Below, one piece after another: positions 7,262 through 14,699 of a stretch of DNA of 64,000 bases. The stretch covers positions 1 through 64,000 of the forward strand of contig NZ_JACRSU010000003.1 in assembly GCF_014384785.1 (NCBI RefSeq). The letters are read 5' to 3'. Position numbers and translations under genes: made by a program. The first letter of the stretch is position 1. The number at the start of each line of letters is the position of its first letter. The notes beneath the pieces are model-generated. The model was not told the DNA's origin. It made no database searches and worked only from the letters and a program-made list of their open reading frames with translations. This DNA comes from Congzhengia minquanensis. Its GTDB lineage: Bacteria > Bacillota > Clostridia > UBA1381 > UBA9506.

Positions 7262-8288
7262 TGAATTTTTAAACAATATTCGCATGCTGAGCCGCGGGGA
7301 AACGCCCGGGCAAGACATGACAGAGCTTTTGCAAACACACAATTGCGGCTGTTTGCTCAGCCAGGAAAAGCGCGATTTAACGGCAGACACCTTAAACAAA
7401 ATTTGCATTGGCGAGCGTTTTCGGGCCTGCAAAGCTGTTTTTGCGGCTTTTGAAGAAAATAACATTCCCTATGCCGTCATCAAAGGCGCAGTTTTGTCTG
7501 AAATGGCATATGGCGACGCGTTTTGCAGGCGGTCCGGCGACATTGACCTGCTATTGCTGCGGGAAAATATCGACATGGCAAAGCAAATTATGCTCAATTG
7601 CGGCTTTGTTCAGGGCCGGGTGACGGACGAGGGAATTGTGCCGTTTAACAGGAGGGAGCTGTTGTTTCAAATCTCGGCGAGCCACCAGACGGCGCCGTTT
7701 ATTAAGAAAACGGCAAATCCTGTTTGCCCCTATGTGAACGTTGATGTGAATTTGGATATTTTCTGGGGAGAAAGTGATGTAAAAGCAGACATGCCCTTTG
7801 TGTTAGAGCACACCGAATGTGCAGAAATCAACGGCCTAAAACTGAAAAAGCTAACGCCGGAGCTGGAATTCATTGCGCTGTGCCTGCACCATTATAAAGA
7901 CGCAAATTCCATTTATTTATTATGGCAAAAAGGTTTAAGCCTGTCGCTGTTTTGCGACATATATTTCTATTTGAAAAATAACAGGTTGAATCTGCAGAGC
8001 TTAAAAGCAGCCTGCCGGCATTTGCAGGCCGAAGACTTTGTTTATTACTGCGTTTATTACTGCAACGAAATTTTTAACGACGGTTTGCTTGCGCCCTGTT
8101 TAGAGGCTTTGAAAACAGAAACCTCTGAACGAAATTTAAACGCGTTCGGACTGGAAAAAGCAGAAAGAAAGCCATGGAACATCAGCTTTGCGGAACGGCT
8201 GTTTTCAGGCTGTTTAAAACAATATTTTGAAAAGGTTTTAAGCCCGGAAGACCTGCAAAAAATTAAAATCAACAGTGAATTGATGTAA
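7251..8288 (+). CDS. Nucleotidyltransferase-family protein (NTase_5-like)
   Basis: 345 residues from the ATG at 7251, chosen because GGAG lies ~10 nt upstream and this gives an 11-nt overlap with the previous gene. KGAVLSEMAYGD and RRSGDIDLLLL (Asp97, Asp99) form the nucleotidyltransferase core; the remaining C-terminal part is helical. This family occurs repeatedly in Firmicutes peptide-modification loci, including lasso-peptide clusters, beside HprK-like kinases and S24/S26 peptidases. It is the last gene of the operon and is followed by a strong terminator. It may transfer a nucleotide or nucleotide-derived group to the peptide or a partner; not determined. Confidence 0.75.
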   Translation: MNYDEFLNNIRMLSRGETPGQDMTELLQTHNCGCLLSQEKRDLTADTLNKICIGERFRACKAVFAAFEENNIPYAVIKGAVLSEMAYGDAFCRRSGDIDLLLLRENIDMAKQIMLNCGFVQGRVTDEGIVPFNRRELLFQISASHQTAPFIKKTANPVCPYVNVDVNLDIFWGESDVKADMPFVLEHTECAEINGLKLKKLTPELEFIALCLHHYKDANSIYLLWQKGLSLSLFCDIYFYLKNNRLNLQSLKAACRHLQAEDFVYYCVYYCNEIFNDGLLAPCLEALKTETSERNLNAFGLEKAERKPWNISFAERLFSGCLKQYFEKVLSPEDLQKIKINSELM

Positions 8289-8291
8289 ATG

Positions 8292-8327
8292 AAAACCCCC
8301 GAAATGATTTCATTTCGGGGGTTTTTG
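8292..8327 (+). terminator. Terminator of the modification operon
   Basis: Stem AACCCCCGAAATGA/TCATTTCGGGGGTT runs straight into TTTTT, 4 nt past the stop codon. Confidence 0.9.
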
Positions 8328-8331
8328 AAGC

Positions 8332-8406
8332 TGGTGACCCGTAGGGGACTCGAACCCCTGTTTTCGCCGTGAGAGGGCGACGTCTTAACCGCTTGACCAA
8401 CAGGCC
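8332..8406 (-). tRNA. tRNA-Glu (anticodon CTC)
   Basis: The minus strand folds as a cloverleaf. Acceptor arms GGCCTGT/ACGGGTC pair with wobbles, the anticodon loop is CTCTCAC, the T loop GGTTCGAGTCC is canonical, and CCA is encoded. The CTC anticodon reads GAG. Confidence 0.95.
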
Positions 8407-8574
8407 ACACCAATAACAAATATATTATAGCACAGATTTTTTTAAAATGCAAGAAAAATTTTAAATATTTTAACGGAAAAATGAAAATGTCCGATTGGGA
8501 TAAAAAAATGTCTGCTTCGGATATTTCTTGCTGATTTAAAAATTGATATAATAACGGTGAAAAGGAGTGAAACC

Positions 8575-9477
8575 ATGAACAAAATAAAAAAAGGCGCATG
8601 GGTGACTATGATAACGCCCTACACGCCCGACGGAAAAATTGATTATGCGGCCTGCGGGCGGCTGGTGGAGTGGTATGTAGAATCGGGCTTAGCGGGTATT
8701 TTTGCCGTTTGCCAGTCCAGCGAAATGTTTTTTTTAACCCGTGAGGAACGGCTCGCGCTGGCACGGTTTGTCATTCAAAAAGCGGCTGGGAGAATTTCTG
8801 TTGTGGTGTCTGGCCATGTGTCAGACACGGTGGAGGAACAAACAGAGGAACTTTGCCAAATGGCAGAGCTTGGCCCCGATGCGGTGGTGCTCATCAGCAA
8901 CCGGTTAGTTGCCGGCGGCGAAAAGAATTTTATTTCAAACTGCGAAACCATTGTTCGGGCAATGCCAAAACACATGCCGCTGGGCATGTATGAGTGCCCG
9001 TTTCCGGAAAAACGGCTTTTAAAGCACGATGAAATTTCATATTTAAACAGCACAGGCCGCTTTCTTTTTGTAAAAGATACCTGCTGTGACATAGACGAAA
9101 TGCGGGCGCGGGCAAAACTGATTTCGAACGACTTTATGTTTTTTAACGCCAACAGCGCCACGCTTTACGAGAGCCTAAAGGCCGGTTTTGCGGGTTACTG
9201 CGGCGTAATGGCAAACTTCCATCCGCGGCTCTATGCCTGGCTTTGCGCGCACATTGAGGAGGAAAAGGCATATTTTATCAGCCGCGTTTTAGGCGTTATG
9301 TCGGTGATTGAAGCGCGGGATTATCCCGTCTGTGCAAAACGGTATTTAAAAAATCAGCTTGGCTTTCCTGTTACGGAATTGTCACGGTCGAAGCGGGCAA
9401 ACTTTGTTCCGGCAATCGACCAGGAATTAGAGGGCATAAAGACGCTGACGAACTATGCTGAAAGCCTGATAAAATAA
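8575..9477 (+). CDS. DHDPS/N-acetylneuraminate lyase-family aldolase
   Basis: 300 residues forming a class I aldolase TIM barrel. Lys167 in FLFVKDTC is the Schiff-base lysine and Tyr139 in MYECPF the partner tyrosine; VTMITPYTPDGKID at the N-terminus is the usual family opening. ATG at 8575 has AAGGAG 9 nt upstream. The family splits or makes 2-keto acids (dihydrodipicolinate, N-acetylneuraminate, 2-keto-3-deoxy sugar acids) and the exact substrate is not clear. The next gene, 15 nt downstream, is sialidase-like, which favours an amino-sugar acid role. It has a TATAAT -10 at 8547 but no convincing -35. Confidence 0.8.
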   Translation: MNKIKKGAWVTMITPYTPDGKIDYAACGRLVEWYVESGLAGIFAVCQSSEMFFLTREERLALARFVIQKAAGRISVVVSGHVSDTVEEQTEELCQMAELGPDAVVLISNRLVAGGEKNFISNCETIVRAMPKHMPLGMYECPFPEKRLLKHDEISYLNSTGRFLFVKDTCCDIDEMRARAKLISNDFMFFNANSATLYESLKAGFAGYCGVMANFHPRLYAWLCAHIEEEKAYFISRVLGVMSVIEARDYPVCAKRYLKNQLGFPVTELSRSKRANFVPAIDQELEGIKTLTNYAESLIK

Positions 9478-9492
9478 GGAGGAGCTTTAACT

Positions 9493-10848
9493 ATGAAAGG
9501 CATTGCCAATTGGAATGAAACACCCTACATCCCGGCCAATGAGCGGGCAAAAAGTAAAAACAAACCCTATGTGTGCCGCCTGGCGCCGGAAAAAAACGGT
9601 GTAAGCGGAGAGTGGATTTATCCGGGAAACAGCAAGGTGGGCGGCAGGCACACCCTTTTTGTACGCAAACAGGGGGAGAATAAATGGCAAACCGCCCCGG
9701 CGGAAAACGGGCAGTTTTCACTGGGCGGTCTGGCGGAAGGCTGCGAATATGAGCTGTATATCCAAGCCGAAAACGGCGGGAAAAGCCGCACGCGGCTGTT
9801 TGCCACCGGCGCCTATCCCGGAACCTGTGTAACCTATCATCACCCGGAAGACACACAGTATGATTGTTCGGGGCGATATACCTGCAGCCCGTCAATGGTG
9901 CGGGTGCCCAGCGGCGCGCTGGTTGCCTCCTGCGATTTGTTTCTTGCCGCCGGCCCGCAAAATCTGCAAATTTTGTTCCGTTCGGAGAACGACGGCAAAA
10001 CCTGGCGCTATGTAACCGAGCTTATGCCCAGCTTTTGGGGCAGGCTGTTCGTTCATCGGGGCGAGCTTTACATGCTTTCCGTGTCGAAAGAATATGGCGA
10101 TGTGCTCATAGGAAAGTCTGAAGACGAGGGTAAAACGTGGAAAACGCCCACCGTAATCGCCCGGGGGTCGTCGCTGTTTTCCTGCGACGGATGGCACCGC
10201 GCTCCCATGGCAATGGTGCCCTTTGGCGGGCGGCTGTGGAGCGGCATTGAGTTTGGCTCGTGGCACAATCTGCGGTTTGGAAATTCGCTGATTTCAGCAG
10301 ACGAAACAGCCGATTTGCTAAACCCCGAAAGCTGGTGCATTACAGAGGTGCTCACCGACATTCCCGCTCAAAGTGACGGAACAACCGCTCCGGCCATTGA
10401 GGGCAACGCGGTTATCTCGCCGGACGGCAGACTTTACGATTTTCTGCGTGTGGGCAGCAGAGAGGGAGGCGGCACGGCCCTGATTTTGGAGGGCGACCCG
10501 CAAAAGCCGGAAAAAATGCTGGAGTTTGCCCGCTACGTGAAGTTCCCCATGGGACACACAAAATTTGAGCTTATGGCCCATGCAGGAGCATATTATGCGG
10601 TTGGGAACGACAACGCGCCCCACAGAAATGTGCTTTCGCTCTACTGTTCGAAAAATTTGGACGATTGGGAGCTGGTGAAGCACTTAATTGATTTTAAAGA
10701 CTGCGACCCGGAATATACGGCGTTTCAATATCCCGCCGCGTTTATTGAGGAGAACACACTCTATGTGCTGTCACGAACAGCGCTGAACGGCGCCCACAAT
10801 TTTCACGACGCAAACTACATTACGTTTCACAAGTTTCCGCTGAAATAA
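9493..10848 (+). CDS. Sialidase-like beta-propeller hydrolase
   Basis: 451 residues with Asp-box (BNR) motifs SENDGKTWRY (~163) and SEDEGKTWKT (~209) typical of sialidase/neuraminidase propellers. SPSMVRVPSGALVAS is the strand that normally opens the propeller. An N-terminal ~110-residue extension precedes it. No signal peptide, so it acts in the cytoplasm on imported material. It forms an operon with the lyase-like aldolase upstream and is followed by a terminator. The sialidase catalytic Arg triad cannot be assigned with certainty, so the substrate may be another acidic sugar. Confidence 0.7.
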   Translation: MKGIANWNETPYIPANERAKSKNKPYVCRLAPEKNGVSGEWIYPGNSKVGGRHTLFVRKQGENKWQTAPAENGQFSLGGLAEGCEYELYIQAENGGKSRTRLFATGAYPGTCVTYHHPEDTQYDCSGRYTCSPSMVRVPSGALVASCDLFLAAGPQNLQILFRSENDGKTWRYVTELMPSFWGRLFVHRGELYMLSVSKEYGDVLIGKSEDEGKTWKTPTVIARGSSLFSCDGWHRAPMAMVPFGGRLWSGIEFGSWHNLRFGNSLISADETADLLNPESWCITEVLTDIPAQSDGTTAPAIEGNAVISPDGRLYDFLRVGSREGGGTALILEGDPQKPEKMLEFARYVKFPMGHTKFELMAHAGAYYAVGNDNAPHRNVLSLYCSKNLDDWELVKHLIDFKDCDPEYTAFQYPAAFIEENTLYVLSRTALNGAHNFHDANYITFHKFPLK

Positions 10849-10854
10849 AAAGAA

Positions 10855-10889
10855 ACCCGGCAGGCTTTGCGGCTTGCCGGATTTTTTTA
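10855..10889 (+). terminator. Terminator after the sialidase-like gene
   Basis: CCGGCAGGCT/GGCTTGCCGG stem with one wobble, followed by ATTTTTTT. Confidence 0.9.
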
Positions 10890-10969
10890 AAATACACTGC
10901 GTCACAATTGCGTCAATGTTATCATCTTCAAATTTTATTTGTTATAATACCAATTGGAGGTGAAAAAAA

Positions 10970-11275
10970 ATGGAAACAATATTAAAAAAGCTCTATTCAG
11001 GAGAATTGGACCCAACAAAATTTTATGAACCGGAAAGCGCAGAATATTGGAAAGAGGACGCAAAAGTGAATGCCATTTTAACCAAATGGGCCAACAAACT
11101 GGGAAGTGACGACAACCTCGAGTTTTTTGACGAAATGTTTTCCATCTATGTTGAAATGGTGGGATTGGAACGGGAAGAAATTTTTCAGTATGGCTTTAAC
11201 CTGGCAGTGAAGCTCATGAGCGAAGCTTATTCCGCCAAATTGTCCGAAGAGATGTATCCTCACCAGCGCAATTAA
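10970..11275 (+). CDS. Small acidic protein, DUF6809-like
   Basis: 101 residues, helical and acidic, with METILKKLYSGELDP at the start and FQYGFNLAVKLMSEAY near the end. This pattern matches small Firmicutes proteins usually listed as DUF6809, function unknown. GGAGGTG sits before the ATG, a TATAAT at 10943-10948 is the likely -10, and the gene stands alone between two terminators. Confidence 0.65.
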   Translation: METILKKLYSGELDPTKFYEPESAEYWKEDAKVNAILTKWANKLGSDDNLEFFDEMFSIYVEMVGLEREEIFQYGFNLAVKLMSEAYSAKLSEEMYPHQRN

Positions 11276-11317
11276 ACACGCCCCGTTACGAGCTCGTAAC
11301 GGGGCGTGTTTTTTTCT
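11276..11317. terminator. Convergent terminator
   Basis: Long stem ACACGCCCCGTTACG/CGTAACGGGGCGTGT followed by TTTTTTT on the plus strand. It separates two convergent genes. Confidence 0.9.
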
Positions 11318-11319
11318 GT

Positions 11320-12675
11320 TTAAAAGTTTTTCAGCAAAATCACCTGATTTTGTTTTAACACAAAGCTTGCCGGGTTTTGGTCTGTTTCGGTTAAAAAATG
11401 TTCCTGGTCGAGCAAAAATCCTTTCATAGCGGGGGAGAGGTTGGTGGAAAGCACCGCGTCTTTTTCCGAAATGTTCGCAATCAGGGCGGCATGTTTGCCG
11501 CCGTCCGCCGCAGCCAATGCATAAACCCCCTGCTGCGCGCCGCTTACCCCTGCCTGGCTTCCCAAACGGTAAAGCTCGCCGAAGGCGGCAAATGCATAAT
11601 AGGTGCAAAAGGGCTCATAGGTAATGGGGTTAAACAGCCCGCCGTAAACCGACTGGCCAATCCGCGCGTCGTAATAGCACAAAATGTCTGTCTTTTTGTT
11701 CTGCATGGCGCACATCATGGCCGCCGCGTTGGCCGAAGCAAAAGATGTGCCGCGCAGCTCTTTTTTCGGCGCGTTGTTCCACTCGTTCAGCTGCGTTTCC
11801 AAATGGCCGAAGCCAAAATCACACAGGCAGCGGTCAACAAAATCTGCAATCTGTTCGACCTCAGCCACCGAGTCGTAGCTGTGCCAGGAGAAAAAGTCTA
11901 TGGGTGAGCCGTGCTGTTTCATGTAATCGAAAAACGCAAAGAAAAAGGTGAGCATGTGCTTCGCCCGGGGAGATTTTGCATATTCGCGCATTTCTTCACT
12001 TAATTCATTGGAACTGGCCTTTTCCGGAACGCCAAATTTTAGCGGCTCATTAAAAATGCTGTAAAATCCGGAGGAAGCAAATCCCCCTACCTTAATGCTA
12101 CTGCCAAAGCACTTCTTTAAGTGTTTTGCCGTTACGTCGTAAAGCGCAAAATATTCTTTGTCCGTGCCGGTCCACATCTGATTTTCCCCGGGAAGGCCGT
12201 TGTCCGGCTCATTCCAAATCTCCCAGTAAACAATGCCAAAATGAAAACCGTTTGCCCAGCCCTCGTTATAGTGGCGAATAATGTGTTCACAAATCCGTGC
12301 CCATTTGCCAAAATCTTTTGGCGGATGAATGTGGTAAGCGCGGATGTAACACTGGTTTTCAATGGTAACGCCCAAACGGAAAATGGGCGGGCAGCCGTAA
12401 TCCATTAAAGCGGAAACCAGCGTGTCGGTAAATGCAAAATCATATGAGGCGGGGTCGGTTTCATCTGCGTTAAAATCCCGAAAAATATTTGGTATGTCCA
12501 CAAACCGTCCGCCGCCATAGGCTCCGCCCACGTCGTGCAGCCGGGTGAACGGAACCGCCGCCTCTTTCAAATAGGAAAAATAAGAATAGTCAACTCCCAA
12601 AAAGGGCGGCTGGCCAACGCCGTGCATGGGCTTTATGCGGCCTGTTTTCTGATTAAAATTAAACTGAATGTTCAT
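11320..12675 (-). CDS. GH39-like glycoside hydrolase
   Basis: 451 residues of clan GH-A TIM-barrel type. WEIWNEPD (~150) carries the acid/base Glu, and ETQLNEWNN (~295) likely carries the nucleophile; HGVGQPPFLG and RLHDVGG near the start match GH39 beta-xylosidase-like enzymes. ATG at 12675 is preceded by GGAG, 8 nt away, and is preferred over the in-frame ATG at 12708. It lacks a signal peptide. The AraC regulator 144 nt away reads in the opposite direction, so the pair is probably a locally controlled sugar unit. Confidence 0.8.
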   Translation of the reverse strand: MNIQFNFNQKTGRIKPMHGVGQPPFLGVDYSYFSYLKEAAVPFTRLHDVGGAYGGGRFVDIPNIFRDFNADETDPASYDFAFTDTLVSALMDYGCPPIFRLGVTIENQCYIRAYHIHPPKDFGKWARICEHIIRHYNEGWANGFHFGIVYWEIWNEPDNGLPGENQMWTGTDKEYFALYDVTAKHLKKCFGSSIKVGGFASSGFYSIFNEPLKFGVPEKASSNELSEEMREYAKSPRAKHMLTFFFAFFDYMKQHGSPIDFFSWHSYDSVAEVEQIADFVDRCLCDFGFGHLETQLNEWNNAPKKELRGTSFASANAAAMMCAMQNKKTDILCYYDARIGQSVYGGLFNPITYEPFCTYYAFAAFGELYRLGSQAGVSGAQQGVYALAAADGGKHAALIANISEKDAVLSTNLSPAMKGFLLDQEHFLTETDQNPASFVLKQNQVILLKNF

Positions 12676-12819
12676 GCTCACCACTCCAATCTTGCTTTTA
12701 TCATACAACGAAAACCAAAAAAGTCAATAAAAAAGGCAACGAAAAATTTTCGTTTTTTCTTATTTTAAATTGAATTACAATATGTTATAATAAAACTTAT
12801 CAGATGAGGAGATGGTAAT

Positions 12820-13617
12820 ATGCTTTCAGATAAACTGAATATTACAGATATTTATTGCGTATGGCCATTTTATTCAAAAAGCCATATTGTTGGAACCAGA
12901 CAATATTATGCAAATACGCACCGCTATTACGAACTGAGCTATGTGTTAGACGGCGAGAGCTTGAGCACATACAATGGAAAAACGGTGCGGAACAGCCCCG
13001 GAACGGTGCAGTTTTTGCCCAAGAAAACGGCAGAAAACAAGCATTATATTGATTTTATCTCTAAATATAGCTGCATTACATTCTTTTTCGACAGCGACGT
13101 TCCTCTTTCCAATGAGATTATGACATTTGATTTATCGAACAATTCTAAGGTAAAAGCAATTTTTGAAAAGGCGCTTCACATTTGGAGCAGAGGGGAAACG
13201 GGACATTACCACCAATGCGCCTCGCTTTTATACCGGGTGTTGTATGAAGTTGAAAAGAGCTGCTGCGCCGACTACATGGCCTCAAGTGCAGAAAAAAGGA
13301 TTGAGCCTGCGGTGGAATATATTCACAATTACTATTGCGACAGGGATTTTTCCTATGAGTGTCTGCCTGCGCTGTGCGGCCTGAAATATTCCTATTTTTT
13401 CAGGCTGTTTGTGAAGCGGTTTGGCATTTCGCCCTCGCAGTATGTTAAAAAAATGAAGATAGAAAAAGCTTGTCAATTGCTTTGGATTAACAAGTTTTCC
13501 GTTACGCAGATTGCGGAAATGCTGGGGTACAGCGACGTATATTACTTTAGCCGGCAGTTTAAAGACCAGATGGGCGTTGCCCCGTCGCACTATGTGTCTT
13601 CCATACCGCAGTTATAA
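12820..13617 (+). CDS. AraC-family regulator next to the GH39-like gene
   Basis: 265 residues. The N-terminal half is a cupin-like sensor (HRYYELSYVLDGESLSTYNGK), and residues ~165-262 are the double HTH, with FRLFVKRFGISPSQYVKK and IAEMLGYSDVYYFSRQFKDQMGVAPSHY. ATG has GAGGAG upstream. Divergent from the GH39-like gene, which it likely controls, sensing a sugar in the cytoplasm. Confidence 0.85.
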   Translation: MLSDKLNITDIYCVWPFYSKSHIVGTRQYYANTHRYYELSYVLDGESLSTYNGKTVRNSPGTVQFLPKKTAENKHYIDFISKYSCITFFFDSDVPLSNEIMTFDLSNNSKVKAIFEKALHIWSRGETGHYHQCASLLYRVLYEVEKSCCADYMASSAEKRIEPAVEYIHNYYCDRDFSYECLPALCGLKYSYFFRLFVKRFGISPSQYVKKMKIEKACQLLWINKFSVTQIAEMLGYSDVYYFSRQFKDQMGVAPSHYVSSIPQL

Positions 13618-13628
13618 TGCATCTATCA

Positions 13629-13671
13629 AAAAATATCCCCCCAAGATTAACCTTGGGGGGATATTTTTTTT
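13629..13671 (+). terminator. Terminator after the AraC gene
   Basis: AATATCCCCCCAAG/CTTGGGGGGATATT stem, then TTTTTT. Confidence 0.9.
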
Positions 13672-13722
13672 GTAAAAACAAAATTTTTAGTACAACAAAA
13701 TACAAATAACAATCATATTCCA

Positions 13723-13751
13723 TTGTAATGCAAAAATGGCTCTGGTATAAT
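13723..13751 (+). promoter_or_regulatory. Promoter of the isomerase/surface-protein series
   Basis: TTGTAA (13723-13728), 17 nt, TATAAT (13746-13751), 49 nt before the ATG at 13801. Confidence 0.65.
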
Positions 13752-13800
13752 TTCATCAAAATTTACAAAGCAAATAACCAATAAAAAGGATGATGAAGCC

Positions 13801-14646
13801 ATGAAAATGGGGATTACGATTGTACACTTCCCGCACCGCAGTGTTTGTGAAAACATAAAGTTTTTTGCAGAAAACGGATTTGACGCCATTGGATTTCACG
13901 GGCCGCAATTTTATGACGACGTGAAAGATTCAACAACTGGAAAAGTGCTGGCGGAAACCATAGAAAAATGCGGCGTAGCCGCCACGGTACATCATATGAT
14001 ACCCAAGCCGGAGGACAAAGAAGCGTGTGAAAACTTTTATGATGAGATGAAGGCAATGAAACAATGGCAGGAAGAATATGGCTTGTTGCATGTTTTATCC
14101 TTTGACGTTTGGATTTTGGATAAGTCCAAAGTTGCCCAAATGATGCAGCATGCCATTGATACGTTTGCCGGCACCGGAACAAAAATAGCGTTTGAGGATT
14201 TTCCGCTGAATACTTACGAGCTGATGCAATCGGGCTTAAATTTTTCAGATGAATCCGGCATTTTAATGGACTTTGGCCACACAAATGCACGCCTTAGCAC
14301 GGTGGGAACAAACCAAAACTGTTTTTTGGCAAATAGGGGCGAGGGCGCGCCGCTCATGCCCGGCGACAACAGCGTAGAGGCGTTCCGCATGGCGTTTTTG
14401 AAAAAGCCCCTGCCGGTTTTTGAGCTTCACCTTCATAACAATAACGGAATAGACGACCAGCACGACTTTATTGAAAACGGCACGGCAGATTTTCGTGGAA
14501 TTGCAAAAATGCTAAAGGAAGTGGGATTTAAGGGCATTGCCTCTTTTGAAGCGGGGCCGGCTCTGCACGGCAAAACAGGCGAGGAAGCGGACAAAGCGAC
14601 GATTGAAAGCCTGAAAAATTGGAAAAAGTGGCTAAGTGAAGATTAA
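13801..14646 (+). CDS. Sugar phosphate isomerase/epimerase-family TIM barrel
   Basis: 281 residues of the xylose-isomerase-like/AP-endonuclease 2 barrel family. Metal-ligand regions are visible as IAFEDFPLN, LMDFGHTNA, FELHLHNNNGIDDQHD and ASFEAGP. Such enzymes isomerise or epimerise keto-sugars or inositols with a divalent metal; the substrate is not determinable. The ATG follows AAAAAGGATGATGAAGCC. It precedes the surface-protein genes by 53 nt and may be co-transcribed with them. Confidence 0.75.
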   Translation: MKMGITIVHFPHRSVCENIKFFAENGFDAIGFHGPQFYDDVKDSTTGKVLAETIEKCGVAATVHHMIPKPEDKEACENFYDEMKAMKQWQEEYGLLHVLSFDVWILDKSKVAQMMQHAIDTFAGTGTKIAFEDFPLNTYELMQSGLNFSDESGILMDFGHTNARLSTVGTNQNCFLANRGEGAPLMPGDNSVEAFRMAFLKKPLPVFELHLHNNNGIDDQHDFIENGTADFRGIAKMLKEVGFKGIASFEAGPALHGKTGEEADKATIESLKNWKKWLSED

Positions 14647-14699
14647 ACAACTTGTGCAAATGGGAAACCCCAACAATCAATCAAGAAAGGAAGGAACGT

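Noticed and set aside
3552..8288. Lasso peptide cluster
   Set aside because: The kinase, peptidase, PqqD and nucleotidyltransferase fit, but no asparagine-synthetase-like cyclase is in the window and a radical SAM enzyme is present instead.
11078..11608. 176-codon minus-strand ORF across two genes and a terminator
   Set aside because: It crosses a strong terminator and overlaps two convincing genes.
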